From: Psychrobacillus soli
GTDB lineage: Bacteria; Bacillota; Bacilli; Bacillales_A; Planococcaceae
Assembly: GCF_006861775.1 (NCBI RefSeq)
Contig: NZ_VDGG01000014.1
Coordinates: forward strand, 51,101-84,637
DNA: 33,537 nt
Direction of reading: 5' to 3'
Part shown: piece by piece, positions 7,821-16,906 of the stretch
How the letters are laid out: each line of letters opens with the position of its first letter
How positions within the stretch are numbered: the stretch's first letter is position 1
Made by a program: the position numbers and the translations under genes
The notes under the pieces: generated by a model
Told to the model about the DNA's origin: nothing
What the model saw: only the letters and a program-made list of their open reading frames with translations
Database searches by the model: none

Positions 7821-8941
7821 AGCATCGATTCAAAAATTATAAAGTAATCGTGGTTGCGGCAATGTATTTTTCATGTGTTTTTGTATTGGCGGGTTGTGGA
7901 TTTAAAGATATTGATAAGCGGGTTTTCGTAACGGGTATTGGAATAGACCCGGCGGAAAAAGAAGAGGGAGGGTATAAGGTGACATTAAAATTATCATTAC
8001 CTGTTGCTTCTATTAAATCTTCCACTGGACCTAATTATGAATATCTAGTTTATGAAGGGGAAACGCTTGCTGAAGCAATTCGTATTTTAGAAACACATAC
8101 CGATAAAATACTAGAATTTGGACATACCAAAATTATCGTTATTAACGAAGAACTCTTACAAGAAAATATGAAGGACTTTATGGATTACTTTGTCAGACGT
8201 AGTGATATTCAGTTAATAGCCTGGGTAGCAGCTGCTAAAACTTCTGCTGAATCTATTTTACGAGTAGAACCGTCTGCAGAGTCTGCAGTATCATCTACGC
8301 TTGTAAACTTTTTTGGTAGTAATGGTACGGAAAGTCCTTTTATCACCTCTACTTTCCTTTATGAATTTAGAAGAGATATGTTATCGGATGGGGTTGATGC
8401 AGTATTGCCACTTGTTGAGGCAACAGAAGATAAGAAGGAGTTAATCGTCAATAAATCATTAGTTGTGAAAGAAAAATCAAAACCATTCGAATTAACCGCA
8501 GAGCAATCCAAATATTATAATACCCTTCTAAATGGAATGAGCGGGTTCAGCTATAAAGCAGAGAAAGAGGATTTAACCTTTGTCATCAACATGGAAAAAA
8601 CTACTGTCCATTATAAAGTTATAATGGATGATGGAAAGCCTACTTCCATAAAGATGAATGTAAAAATGATTGGCGTAATTGGTCAATCGAATAAAAACCT
8701 AGCATTAAATAATCTAAAGGAGTATGACAAAATAGCCGCAGAGGCAGTGAAAAAAAAGATTACAGATTTTCTCACTACAGTTCAAGAAAAAAATCTTGAT
8801 CCCATAGGTTTTGGATTAAGATATAGAACGATGATGCTCTACGATAAAAACACGATTTCCGAATGGCAAAAAGCATATCCTGATTTACCGTTTGACGTGA
8901 GCGTCGATGTAGCTCTTAAAGGTACGGGAGCAATTGAATAA
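7817..8941 (+). CDS. GerA-type spore germinant receptor, C subunit (lipoprotein)
   Basis: A 374-residue GerAC-family lipoprotein. The signal peptide is basic (KHRFKNYK), then hydrophobic, ending in a lipobox FVLAGC with the acylated Cys at residue 27. Mature features typical of the family follow: FKDIDKRVFVTGIGIDPAE, YLVYEGETLAEAIRILE, FGHTKIIVINEEL, then WQKAYPDLPFDVSVDVALKGTG at the C-terminus. It needs lipidation by Lgt to assemble with the A and B subunits on the spore inner membrane. ATG start with AAAGGAG upstream, overlapping the B-subunit stop. It is last in the operon and followed by a terminator. Confidence 0.93.
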   Translation: MKHRFKNYKVIVVAAMYFSCVFVLAGCGFKDIDKRVFVTGIGIDPAEKEEGGYKVTLKLSLPVASIKSSTGPNYEYLVYEGETLAEAIRILETHTDKILEFGHTKIIVINEELLQENMKDFMDYFVRRSDIQLIAWVAAAKTSAESILRVEPSAESAVSSTLVNFFGSNGTESPFITSTFLYEFRRDMLSDGVDAVLPLVEATEDKKELIVNKSLVVKEKSKPFELTAEQSKYYNTLLNGMSGFSYKAEKEDLTFVINMEKTTVHYKVIMDDGKPTSIKMNVKMIGVIGQSNKNLALNNLKEYDKIAAEAVKKKITDFLTTVQEKNLDPIGFGLRYRTMMLYDKNTISEWQKAYPDLPFDVSVDVALKGTGAIE

Positions 8942-8947
8942 AGAATG

Positions 8948-8986
8948 AAAAATCCTCTTTCGATTAGGAAAGGGGCTTTTTCGTTT
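8948..8986 (+). terminator. Terminator of the germination operon
   Basis: AAAAATCCTCTTT (8948-8960) pairs with AAAGGGGCTTTTT (8969-8981) with one mismatch and one G-U, followed by CGTTTC. It lies seven bases after the C-subunit stop. Confidence 0.75.
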
Positions 8987-9027
8987 CATCACACTTTCAA
9001 AGGAAGTTTCCCTTTCTAATGTATTCA

Positions 9028-9055
9028 TTGTCCGTTAATATATAATTAAGATAAT
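9028..9055 (+). promoter_or_regulatory. Candidate promoter of mutA-mutB-meaB
   Basis: TTGTCC (9028-9033), 16-base spacer, GATAAT (9050-9055). A likely SigA promoter with a short leader before the GGGGG ribosome site at about 9068. I see no cobalamin riboswitch fold in this leader. Confidence 0.5.
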
Positions 9056-9088
9056 TTTATTTGCAAAGGGGGAAGCGAGAGCGTTCAT

Positions 9089-10738
9089 ATGACAATAGAT
9101 AAAATGAAACAAACGACGTTTAATAAAGCAACACTCGGTGAATGGGAACAAGTAGCACTTAAATCACTAAAAGGGAAAACACTAGACTCTCTTTCTACAA
9201 AAACACTAGAGGATATCATTTTGAAACCGCTTTATTCATTAGCCGACGTGGCATATATACCAACTTCACAAACGGATATTGTACGAAAAGCAAAAAGTTC
9301 TTCGGAATGGGCCATCGCACAACTAGCAGAAGGTGCTACAAGCGAAGAAGTTTTAGTGGATATTAAAGAATCGCTTGGAAAAGGGAATAATGTCATTCAT
9401 TACAAAGTAGAAAAAGATCATCTATGGAATGCAGCACAAATAGAAGAATGGAAAGTACTTTTAGCAGAACATCCTACTATTTTGGATGTAATGAATAATC
9501 GGTCTTTTTTAAATCATTTTACTGATCTTAAGGGATTGGTGAAAGGAGCAACGGATGCAGATCTTCCGAATGCTCGAACGTATTTCTTAGATGGATCTAA
9601 CATCCATCAAGCAGGAGGAGACGCTGTTAGTGAACTAGCAAGCGTTCTTGTACAAGCTGATGCACTTGCTCGTCAAACAAGCATAGGGGAGCTTGTTTCA
9701 AAAGCATTTGTTCAGTTTTCAGTAGATACACATTTCTTTATGGAAATAGCGAAAATCCGCGCTTTCCGTATACTTTGGCAAGCTTTCGGCGAAGGATTTG
9801 GACATCAGAATATAGAAGCTATTCCTGTACACGCGGAAACTTCCTTACGATCTTTTTCTGTATTAGATGCTCATGTTAATATTCTTCGTGCAGGAAATAG
9901 TGCGCTTGCTGCAGTACTTGGTGGAGCGGATAGCGTGACGACTTATCCACATGATTATTTAACAGGAGTTACACCAACTTCGAATCGAATTGCGCGTAAT
10001 ATGCAGCTCGTATTAAAAGAAGAAACACATATTCAGCGTGTGATTGATGCGGCCGGTGGTTCTTATTATGTGGAGAGTTTAACGAAAGAACTGGTCGAAA
10101 AAGCATGGACGTATTTTTTAGAGCTTATGCAGGAAGAAACGATAGAAGATAGAGAAGCAAAACTTTTAGCTCGAGCAAATGAAAAATGGGAGCAACAACT
10201 TAAATTACTAGCTACCCGTAAAAAATCGCTAATCGGTACAAATACTTACGCAAATCCAGCTGATGTATTACCAAATGCCATTAAACAGACGGATTATAAG
10301 CGTCTTGCGGAGCCATTCGAGAAGCTGCGAAAGGCATTTCACAAAAGTCCTTTGAATACTGCTATTATTCCTTATGGTCTATTAAAAGAATACAAGGGAC
10401 GTATGGATTTTGTTAGTAGTTATTTAATCGCGTTAGGAATTTCTCCAGTAGTAGCACCGGAAAACTTAAAACCGTTCGATTTACAAAAGTGGATAGATGA
10501 ACAGCGTATTCACTATGTAGTATTTGTCGGAAATGATGAGCAAACAGCAGGGTTAGTTCCTGCATTATTGAATGAGCAACTGTCTGTTCCAATGGATGTA
10601 GCAGGGAAATTCGAGGAGTATGAAGACTGGTTAGACGCTGGACTTTCTGGACGTATTTATGCTGGACAATCACTACTTGAAAAAGGACAACAATTGCTAG
10701 CTCTTGCCAAAAAGGAGGATTCCAATGTCAACGCCTAA
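9089..10738 (+). CDS. mutA: Methylmalonyl-CoA mutase small subunit
   Basis: A 549-residue MutA-type subunit, the non-catalytic partner of the B12-dependent mutase that interconverts methylmalonyl-CoA and succinyl-CoA. It has the mutase barrel with [63 protein letters not shown] and [18 protein letters not shown]. The C-terminal B12-like domain (about 440-549) lacks the DxHxxG cobalamin ligand motif, as expected of the small subunit. It is shorter than many homologues (about 600 or more). ATG start at 9089; AAAGGGGG lies unusually far upstream (about 15 bases), but no better in-frame start is visible. It overlaps mutB by 14 bases. Confidence 0.93.
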   Translation: MTIDKMKQTTFNKATLGEWEQVALKSLKGKTLDSLSTKTLEDIILKPLYSLADVAYIPTSQTDIVRKAKSSSEWAIAQLAEGATSEEVLVDIKESLGKGNNVIHYKVEKDHLWNAAQIEEWKVLLAEHPTILDVMNNRSFLNHFTDLKGLVKGATDADLPNARTYFLDGSNIHQAGGDAVSELASVLVQADALARQTSIGELVSKAFVQFSVDTHFFMEIAKIRAFRILWQAFGEGFGHQNIEAIPVHAETSLRSFSVLDAHVNILRAGNSALAAVLGGADSVTTYPHDYLTGVTPTSNRIARNMQLVLKEETHIQRVIDAAGGSYYVESLTKELVEKAWTYFLELMQEETIEDREAKLLARANEKWEQQLKLLATRKKSLIGTNTYANPADVLPNAIKQTDYKRLAEPFEKLRKAFHKSPLNTAIIPYGLLKEYKGRMDFVSSYLIALGISPVVAPENLKPFDLQKWIDEQRIHYVVFVGNDEQTAGLVPALLNEQLSVPMDVAGKFEEYEDWLDAGLSGRIYAGQSLLEKGQQLLALAKKEDSNVNA

Positions 10739-12881
10739 TTATTCAGCCGTTTCTATTGAAAATCTAGTAGAAAAATCAATGAATAGTCAACTACAAGCCG
10801 GTTTCTTTTTAACAAATGAAGGGATCGAGCTCAAAAAAGTATATGAAGAATCTGACCGAAGCAAGGTACAACATTTAAACGATTTACCAGGAATCGCACC
10901 AAATACACGCGGACCATATCCAACGATGTATGTGGCAAAACCATGGACAGTACGTCAATATGCAGGATTTTCAACAGCAGAAGAAAGTAATGCTTTCTAT
11001 AGAAGAAACTTAGCAATGGGACAAAAAGGTTTATCGGTAGCATTCGACTTACCTACTCACCGTGGTTACGATTCTGATCATGAACGAGTAACAGGGGACG
11101 TTGGAAAAGCGGGAGTTGCCATCGATTCTGTAGAAGATATGAAAATTCTATTTAGTGGTATTCCACTCGATCAAATGTCTGTTTCGATGACGATGAATGG
11201 TGCCGTTTTACCGATTTTAGCCTTTTATATTGTCACTGCAGAAGAGCAAGGGGTAACTCCAGAGCAGCTTGCCGGGACAATTCAAAATGATATTTTAAAA
11301 GAATATATGGTTCGAAACACGTATATTTATACGCCAGATATGTCGATGAAAATAATTGCGGATATTTTTGCATACACTGCAAAGTATATGCCGAAGTTCA
11401 ATTCGATTTCGATTTCTGGGTATCATATGCAAGAAGCGGGAGCTACGGCGGATATTGAGCTTGCGTATACATTAGCGGACGGCCTGGAGTATGTACGAAC
11501 AGGGTTGAAAGCAGGTATAGAAATTGATTCATTCGCACCGAGACTATCATTCTTCTGGGCAATCGGTATGAACTATTTTATGGAAGTAGCGAAAATGCGT
11601 GCTGCACGTAGAATATGGGCACAAATGATGGCTAGCTTTGACCCAAAAAATCCAAAAACATTAGCGCTACGTACACATTCTCAAACATCTGGTTGGAGTT
11701 TAACGGAACAAGATCCATTTAATAACGTAACAAGAACTTTAGTAGAAGCAAATGCCGCTGCAATGGGTCATACACAATCACTTCATACGAATGCACTGGA
11801 TGAAGCAATCGCACTTCCGACGGACTTTTCTGCTCGAATTGCACGTAATACGCAGTTGTTCTTGCAAGAAGAAACGAATATGACAAAAGTAATTGATCCA
11901 TGGGGCGGTTCGTATTACGTGGAAACACTGACGAACGAATTGATGGAAAAAGCTTGGGGGCTAATCGAGGAAATTGAAGAACTTGGTGGCATGGCAAAAG
12001 CAATCGAAACAGGACTTCCGAAGATGAAAATCGAAGAAGCAGCTGCGAAAAAACAAGCCCAAATTGACTCTTCGAAAGAAATTATTATCGGTGTCAATAA
12101 ATACCGTTTAGAACAAGAAGATGCAATTGATATTTTGAATATCGATAATACAGTAGTGCGTCAAAAACAAATGGAACGCTTAGCAGAAGTAAAAGCTAAT
12201 CGCGACGAAGAAGCAGTACAAATAGCACTTAGGGCATTAACAGAAGCAGCTAAAACAGGAGAAGTAAATCTACTAGCTGCGGCTGTGGATGCAGCTAGAA
12301 AACGTGCGACGATCGGAGAAATTTCCGATGCAATTGAATACGTTGCAGGAAGGCATAAGGCGGTGATTCGTTCGGTGAGCGGGGTATATAGCGCAAACTT
12401 TAGTGACGCTGAAGAAATAGAAGCAGTCAAAAAAATGGCAGAAGATTTCCGTGACAACGAAGGAAGACGCCCACGTATTCTCATTGCCAAAATGGGACAA
12501 GATGGGCATGACCGAGGTGCCAAAGTCATTGCGACAGCATTTGCAGACTTAGGATTCGACGTCGATATTAGTCCATTATTTCAAACACCAGCTGAAACGG
12601 CGCAACAAGCAGTGGAAAATGATGTCCATGTAGTCGGGGTAAGTTCATTAGCGGCCGGTCATATGACGCTCGTTCCGGCGTTAAGAGAAGAGCTAGCAAA
12701 ACTAGGGCGTGAAGACATTTTAATCGTTGTTGGTGGAGTAATCCCTGCACAAGATTACGCGTTTTTACGTGAAAACGGAGCTTCTGCTATTTTCGGACCA
12801 GGTACAGTTATTCCAGTTGCTGCCCAAAAAGTCATTGAAGAAGTATATAAACGATTGGGTTATGAGGAAGTAGAAGGCTAA
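10725..12881 (+). CDS. mutB: Methylmalonyl-CoA mutase large (catalytic) subunit
   Basis: A 718-residue B12-dependent methylmalonyl-CoA mutase catalytic chain. The barrel holds the substrate motif [19 protein letters not shown] at about 66-84, [13 protein letters not shown], and [20 protein letters not shown]. The C-terminal cobalamin domain has DGHDRG with Asp593 and the B12-ligating His595, then [11 protein letters not shown] and VVGGVIP. The PYPTMY sequence and Arg in the CoA-acid pocket fit methylmalonyl-CoA rather than isobutyryl-CoA mutase. I chose the ATG at 10725 because AAAGGAGG ends six bases upstream; an upstream in-frame codon at 10704 lies inside mutA with no ribosome site. It completes propionyl-CoA entry into the TCA cycle and could drain the acuI branch downstream. 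Its stop shares a base with the meaB start. Confidence 0.97.
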   Translation: MSTPNYSAVSIENLVEKSMNSQLQAGFFLTNEGIELKKVYEESDRSKVQHLNDLPGIAPNTRGPYPTMYVAKPWTVRQYAGFSTAEESNAFYRRNLAMGQKGLSVAFDLPTHRGYDSDHERVTGDVGKAGVAIDSVEDMKILFSGIPLDQMSVSMTMNGAVLPILAFYIVTAEEQGVTPEQLAGTIQNDILKEYMVRNTYIYTPDMSMKIIADIFAYTAKYMPKFNSISISGYHMQEAGATADIELAYTLADGLEYVRTGLKAGIEIDSFAPRLSFFWAIGMNYFMEVAKMRAARRIWAQMMASFDPKNPKTLALRTHSQTSGWSLTEQDPFNNVTRTLVEANAAAMGHTQSLHTNALDEAIALPTDFSARIARNTQLFLQEETNMTKVIDPWGGSYYVETLTNELMEKAWGLIEEIEELGGMAKAIETGLPKMKIEEAAAKKQAQIDSSKEIIIGVNKYRLEQEDAIDILNIDNTVVRQKQMERLAEVKANRDEEAVQIALRALTEAAKTGEVNLLAAAVDAARKRATIGEISDAIEYVAGRHKAVIRSVSGVYSANFSDAEEIEAVKKMAEDFRDNEGRRPRILIAKMGQDGHDRGAKVIATAFADLGFDVDISPLFQTPAETAQQAVENDVHVVGVSSLAAGHMTLVPALREELAKLGREDILIVVGGVIPAQDYAFLRENGASAIFGPGTVIPVAAQKVIEEVYKRLGYEEVEG

Positions 12882-13975
12882 TGGCTGAATCGAGAAAAAA
12901 TAACGAAACTTCGATGCATGTCATGAGTGGTATTAAATCGCAGCATGATGGTATGGGGAAAGCTATTGTAAAAAAATTCACGAAAAAGAAAAAGCTTCTT
13001 ATTGACGAGGAGGAGTATATTCGTGAAATACGTAGTGGCTCGAGGCTACATTTAGCAAAAGCGATTACGTTTATCGAAAGTACAGTAAGCGATCAGCAAG
13101 TAATTGGTCAGCGGTTATTAAAACAACTTCTCCCTTACACTGGAAACAGTATCCGAATTGGAATTACTGGTGTCCCGGGAGCTGGTAAAAGTACATTTAT
13201 CGAAGCTTTTGGAAAAATGCTTTGTGACCAAGGCTATAAAGTTGCGGTGCTTGCGATTGACCCTAGTTCGTCTTTGACTGGTGGCAGTATTCTTGGAGAT
13301 AAAACGCGGATGGAAGAGCTAGCAAAGAATCCTCGTGCTTTTATTAGGCCATCGCCTTCTGCCGGAACATTAGGTGGCGTGCATAAAAAATCTCGCGAAA
13401 CGATGCTTTTATGCGAAGCAGCTGGATATGATGTCATTTTAGTGGAGACGGTCGGTGTAGGACAAAGTGAAACGATTGTTCGGGGAATGGTTGATTTCTT
13501 CTTACTTCTAGCACTAACTGGCGCTGGGGACGAACTACAAGGAATGAAAAAAGGGATAATGGAGCTCGCGGATGCTATTGTGGTGAATAAAGCAGATGGG
13601 GCGAATGAAAAGCTTGCGAAAAAAACAGTAGCAGAATATAAACAAATACTTCACTTTTTAGCACCATCTACACCAAATTGGACAACACCAGCACTCGCTG
13701 TTTCATCCCTATATAAAAAGGGACTAGATGTCGTGTGGAACACAATCTTGTCTTTCCAAAAAAGCATGCTGGAAAATAGCGTTTGGGAAAATAGAAGAAA
13801 AGAACAAACGGTTGACTGGTATAAAACGATGATCATCGACCGGTTGTATGATGACTTTTTCTCTTCTATTGAAAAGAAACAATCGATGAAGGAATTAGAG
13901 CAACTAGTAAGAGGGGAACAGATGACTGTTTCGCAGGCAGTAGATGAGTTATTTTCCTCGAACTCTAAACAATAA
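12881..13975 (+). CDS. meaB: MeaB/ArgK-type G3E GTPase, mutase chaperone
   Basis: A 364-residue P-loop GTPase that loads intact cobalamin on methylmalonyl-CoA mutase and ejects damaged cofactor. Walker A GVPGAGKST is at residues 97-105. Further marks are DPSSSLTGGSILGDKTRM, the switch region ETVGVGQSE, and NKADG for guanine recognition. The N-terminal extension (about 1-45) is rich in Lys and polar residues, slightly longer than in many homologues. The C-terminal helices (SIEKKQSMKELEQLVRG) fit the dimerisation arm. The start ATG overlaps the mutB stop by one base (TAATG). No methylmalonyl-CoA epimerase or propionyl-CoA carboxylase follows, so those must lie elsewhere. Confidence 0.95.
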   Translation: MAESRKNNETSMHVMSGIKSQHDGMGKAIVKKFTKKKKLLIDEEEYIREIRSGSRLHLAKAITFIESTVSDQQVIGQRLLKQLLPYTGNSIRIGITGVPGAGKSTFIEAFGKMLCDQGYKVAVLAIDPSSSLTGGSILGDKTRMEELAKNPRAFIRPSPSAGTLGGVHKKSRETMLLCEAAGYDVILVETVGVGQSETIVRGMVDFFLLLALTGAGDELQGMKKGIMELADAIVVNKADGANEKLAKKTVAEYKQILHFLAPSTPNWTTPALAVSSLYKKGLDVVWNTILSFQKSMLENSVWENRRKEQTVDWYKTMIIDRLYDDFFSSIEKKQSMKELEQLVRGEQMTVSQAVDELFSSNSKQ

Positions 13976-13995
13976 TCTGATAAGATAAAAATAGT

Positions 13996-14123
13996 TTAAC
14001 TTTATTCAGCAAGGTCAAAAACCTAGCAGAATAAAGTTAAGCCTCCGGCGGATGTCATAGATTTTGAATTGAGCTAGCTCATTTCAAAATCTAGACGCAA
14101 ATACGCAGAGGCGCATTTGATAG
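13996..14123. repeat. Composite palindromic intergenic repeat (two long hairpins)
   Basis: Hairpin 1 spans 13996-14040: TTAACTTTATTC pairs with GAATAAAGTTAA around an inner GC/AGGT stem. Hairpin 2 is a 36-base near-perfect palindrome at 14058-14093 (centre GAGCTAGCTC, one mismatch). Hairpin 2 is enclosed by GCCTCCGGCG (14041-14050) and CGCAGAGGC (about 14104-14112), which pair as an outer stem. No T-run follows hairpin 1. From memory, blocks beginning CCTCCGGCGGATGTCA recur between genes in Lysinibacillus and Sporosarcina, so this may be a family-specific repeat (MITE-, REP- or RNA-like). It sits between meaB and brxB and ends at the brxB ribosome site. Confidence 0.6.
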
Positions 14124-14138
14124 GAGGAGTGTTGAACA

Positions 14139-14579
14139 ATGAATATGGATTTTAATTTATTGATGAATGATATGGTTATGCAGGCTCGTGGAGAAATGGA
14201 AACTAGTGGTTATGAGCAATTAACAACACCAGAAGAAGTAGACGCTGCTTTTGCTCGTACAGGCACAACGCTTGTAATGATAAACTCTGTTTGTGGGTGT
14301 GCAGGTGGTATCGCTCGTCCAGCAGCAGCTAACGCAGTGCATTACGATAAACGCCCAGACCATCTTGTAACAGTATTTGCCGGACAAGATAAATATGCAA
14401 CGCAACAAGCGCGTAATCTTTTTGGAGACGACCACTTACCATCATCTCCATCATTTGTATTATTGAAAGACGGTCAACCTGTTGCAGAAATCGGTCGTCA
14501 CGAAATCGAAGGACACGCTCCAACATCGGTTATCACTCATCTTCAAGGATTATTTGAAGAACATTGTGAAGAAGTTTAA
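14139..14579 (+). CDS. brxB: Bacilliredoxin BrxB (YqiW family)
   Basis: A 146-residue thioredoxin-fold protein of the BrxA/BrxB (DUF1094) family, which removes bacillithiol from S-bacillithiolated proteins. The unusual CGC active site is Cys52-Gly-Cys54, in [15 protein letters not shown]. Other family marks are [24 protein letters not shown] and RHEIEGHAP. The N-terminus [11 protein letters not shown] and the C-terminus FEEHCEEV resemble B. subtilis YqiW (BrxB) more than YphP (BrxA). ATG start with TAGGAGG about ten bases upstream. It is monocistronic with its own terminator. Its presence implies bacillithiol chemistry, typical of Bacilli. Confidence 0.93.
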   Translation: MNMDFNLLMNDMVMQARGEMETSGYEQLTTPEEVDAAFARTGTTLVMINSVCGCAGGIARPAAANAVHYDKRPDHLVTVFAGQDKYATQQARNLFGDDHLPSSPSFVLLKDGQPVAEIGRHEIEGHAPTSVITHLQGLFEEHCEEV

Positions 14580-14588
14580 TACTATTAC

Positions 14589-14627
14589 AAAACAGTGAAG
14601 GCATGTAAATGCTTTCGCTGTTTTTTT
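14589..14627 (+). terminator. brxB terminator
   Basis: ACAGTGAAGGCAT pairs with ATGCTTTCGCTGT (two G-U pairs) around GTAA, followed by seven T residues at 14621-14627. Confidence 0.85.
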
Positions 14628-14660
14628 GAGCATTCTAATTTAGAAGGTGAGGAGAGCAAA

Positions 14661-14809
14661 AATGAGAAAGAAAACCTTAGCATACTTGCTGTCAACAAAG
14701 GTGAATTTGATTTTGCCGTTCAAAAATTTATAAAACGATATTAGGCTTAACTTTTCCAGTTTTAATTGATAATAATAAAAGTGTAATAGAGATAAGCGAA
14801 AACGACTGA
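14661..14809 (+). pseudogene. ResA/thioredoxin-like fragment (decayed)
   Basis: Two reading frames joined by a two-base shift near 14742 give ENLSILAVNKGEFDFAVQKFIKRY and then GLTFPVLIDNNKSVIEI. This matches the middle of ResA/TlpA-type thiol-disulfide oxidoreductases (the VNVGE...AVQ.F...YG..FPV..D region). The N-terminal half with the CxxC motif is missing, and the remainder ends in stops. It is a relic only, directly downstream of the brxB terminator. Confidence 0.65.
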
Positions 14810-15087
14810 AAATCGAGTAAATAAGAAGGAATAGATGAAGTAAAAATTGTTTTTAACGAGTTGAGCTTATTATACTAATGGAGCAAAATTGTTCTGTATG
14901 TAGGGTCATACTATGAATTGATTTTTGTAGGACCTATAAAAAGGTTATTCAGAAACCATTCGTAATAAAAGTTTGTGAAACATTACACTTAAATCAACGC
15001 AGAAGTTTAGTTGAAGAAGGAACTTAACAATAATCGAAAAACTAAATATCTAATGACAGATAGGCGTTAGATAAGAAGATAAAAGGT
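14810..15087. other. Decayed intergenic DNA
   Basis: No recognisable gene. Short open pieces such as MEQNCSVCR (start near 14878) end in stops within a few codons. Base composition is very AT-rich. It is probably further gene remains between two identifiable pseudogenes. Confidence 0.4.
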
Positions 15088-15369
15088 TACGAAGGAATAT
15101 TTTGGAGAACTAAGAATCTTGATGGGACTGTGATTAAACCTCAATTAGGAAATGAGACTATCTTTTCTTTCTTTTCCGAGAATGTCAGCTATTTTCAAAG
15201 AGAACAAGAAGTGAACTTAAATTTCCAAGTACAAAATATAAACGAGACTATTTAGCATCTTGAATCTATTGGTGTACCTCTTGTAAAGAAAAAAGAGGTT
15301 AGTTAATTTGGAAAGTTTATTTGAATTAAAGATTCTGAAGGCTTTTGGAGAAATAGCGAGTTGCATTTG
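15088..15369 (+). pseudogene. Glyoxalase/VOC-family protein remnant with three in-frame stops
   Basis: A single frame reads GIFWRTKNL, GNETIFSFFSENVSYFQ, LNFQVQNINETI*HLESIG, VPLVKKKEVS*FGKFI*IKDSEG. The order N-terminal beta strand, VxNIxETI..L.S.GVP, then FGKF.IKD.EG is the vicinal-oxygen-chelate fold. Stops are TAG at 15253, TAA at 15304 and TGA at 15322, with no frameshift in this stretch. The last replaces what is usually Trp or another residue before IKD. The N-terminal module looks internally shortened after TKNLD. Confidence 0.65.
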
Positions 15370-15537
15370 CTTGCTGAATGGTTAATTCTTTAAAACAGTA
15401 AATACACAACAATTGCATTCTGAAAAGTAAAAGTGCGAAGTCATTCCAATCAATATATAGTTCACTTTCATTAGTATTATTAAGTTGTCTATTATTCATC
15501 ATTACATAGACACCTTTACAATTTAATTAAAAAAAGA

Positions 15538-15566
15538 TTGACTGGTCAATAAATGTGGAATACAAT
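15538..15566 (+). promoter_or_regulatory. Promoter with palindromic operator over the -35 (flavoprotein gene)
   Basis: TTGACT (15538-15543), exactly 17 bases, TACAAT (15561-15566). The perfect palindrome TTGACTGGTCAA (15538-15549; centre C-T-G-G read with its complement) covers the -35. The same 12-mer lies at the same promoter position at 16788. It is a likely repressor site of the cluster's TetR protein. The leader to the next start is about 185 bases. Confidence 0.75.
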
Positions 15567-15759
15567 TATAATTGAATATTCTAATTATTTATTTTAATGT
15601 TTTTTGAGTGGATATTCAGAATTTTATTTGTTGATATTAGAAAAGGGGAAATTGAGCTTATACAAAAAAGGATTAGCAAAGCGAATACACACAAAATGGC
15701 TTATAAGAAGGATTTGTAGTAAATGAAAAAAGTATTTTACAGAAGGCAGTGGGGATACT

Positions 15760-16725
15760 ATGAAAAATAATCGAATTTGTCAGATGCTAGATATTAAATA
15801 CCCGATTATTGAAGGGGGAATGGCATATGTAGGAAACGGATCTTTAGCAGCAGCTGTTTCGAATGGTGGTGGGTTTGGTCAAATTGGATCAGCAGGTAGA
15901 ACACCTGGAAATTTTGAAGAAGAGATTTTGATAGCAGTTAATCAAACAGAATTCCCCTTTGGTGTTAACCTACCGATAAGTGAACATAGCGACAATACAC
16001 CCTATATAAATATTATTGAAAAGCATAAAGAAAAAATAAAAGCGATAAGTATTAGTTCAGGTAACCCTCTTCCATTTATACCGATTTTCCGAGAAATGGG
16101 CATTATTACAATGATTCTAACTTCGACAGTAAAGCATGCTGAAAAAGCCGAAAAGGCTGGTGGGGATATTATCATATGCGAAGGATATGAAGCGGGCGGA
16201 TATAACGGTGGGGCAGAATTAACAACTTTTGCTTTGGTTCCACAAATCACGCAAAAAGTTAACATCCCCGTTATAGCTGCAGGCGGTATTTCGAATGGAG
16301 AAGGAATGATTGCTGCTATGAGTTTGGGTGCGGACGGTGTTCAAATGGGAACACGATTTGTTGCTACAACAGAGTGCGTGGCTCATGAAAATTATAAGCA
16401 ACTTCTTATCCAATCCAGGGACGATGATACGACGATTTTAACTAGAAGTATGGGTGGAGTTATGCGTGTGATTAAATCTGATTACGTTACAAAAATTCAG
16501 GAGACACTCCAAAATGATTCCACACCTGAAACAGTGTTGCCTTATATAAGTGGGGCTATTAATAAAAAGGCAGCAATTGAAGGAGACCTCTTAAATGGTT
16601 GGGTGAATGCTGGTCAGGGAGTAGGATTAATTAAGACGATTGAAAGTGCGGAACAAATAGTAGGAAATATTATTAATGAAGCTAACAATGCAATTGAAAA
16701 ATTAAATTTAATTAAATTTGCATAG
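15760..16725 (+). CDS. NMO/FabK-like flavoprotein (2-nitropropane dioxygenase family)
   Basis: A 321-residue FMN-dependent TIM-barrel protein. Motifs: PIIEGGMAYVGNGSLAAAVSNGGGFGQIG at the N-terminus, IICEGYEAGGYNG at about 138-150, and the phosphate-binding IPVIAAGGISNGEGMIAAMSLGADGVQMGTRF at about 168-199. These fit the nitronate monooxygenase/enoyl-reductase FabK superfamily; sequence alone does not decide between them. Nitronate monooxygenases turn propionate-3-nitronate into malonate semialdehyde, which is the substrate of the dehydrogenase encoded at 26683, so a link is possible but speculative. ATG start with a GTGGGGAT ribosome site. Its promoter carries the same operator as the synthetase gene, which argues for membership in the cluster's regulon. 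Confidence 0.85.
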   Translation: MKNNRICQMLDIKYPIIEGGMAYVGNGSLAAAVSNGGGFGQIGSAGRTPGNFEEEILIAVNQTEFPFGVNLPISEHSDNTPYINIIEKHKEKIKAISISSGNPLPFIPIFREMGIITMILTSTVKHAEKAEKAGGDIIICEGYEAGGYNGGAELTTFALVPQITQKVNIPVIAAGGISNGEGMIAAMSLGADGVQMGTRFVATTECVAHENYKQLLIQSRDDDTTILTRSMGGVMRVIKSDYVTKIQETLQNDSTPETVLPYISGAINKKAAIEGDLLNGWVNAGQGVGLIKTIESAEQIVGNIINEANNAIEKLNLIKFA

Positions 16726-16787
16726 CCATTTATTATTTAAGAGATTAATTGGTAAATCTATAAATTTTATTAACAACACAATTTATA

Positions 16788-16816
16788 TTGACTGGTCAAA
16801 ATACTAGGTGTATTAT
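16788..16816 (+). promoter_or_regulatory. Promoter with palindromic operator over the -35 (synthetase/BCCT unit)
   Basis: TTGACT (16788-16793), 17 bases, TATTAT (16811-16816). TTGACTGGTCAA at 16788-16799 is identical to the site at 15538 and holds the same place relative to the promoter. About 85 bases of leader to the synthetase ATG. Confidence 0.8.
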
Positions 16817-16906
16817 AAAGTTGTATATTAATAGAATAATCTAATAATAATTAATTTTTAAAAATTTGTATACTCATGACCAAAAATAAAAAATTGAGGT
16901 GTAAAA

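Noticed and set aside
9056-9088. Cobalamin riboswitch before mutA
   Set aside because: The leader is only about 30 bases, too short, with no B12-box-like sequence.
11719-12529. Long antisense open frames inside mutB
   Set aside because: They are shadows of the highly conserved mutase coding sequence, with no ribosome sites.
48-14861. Identical 15-mer TTGTTTTTAACGAGT at 48-62 and 14847-14861
   Set aside because: AT-rich and without further homology on either side; a chance match of this length is plausible in a window this size.
15654-15726. Short leader peptide frame (TTG start, 24 codons, basic) before the flavoprotein gene
   Set aside because: GGGG is only three bases from the TTG, and there is no attenuator hairpin or conserved pattern to support it.
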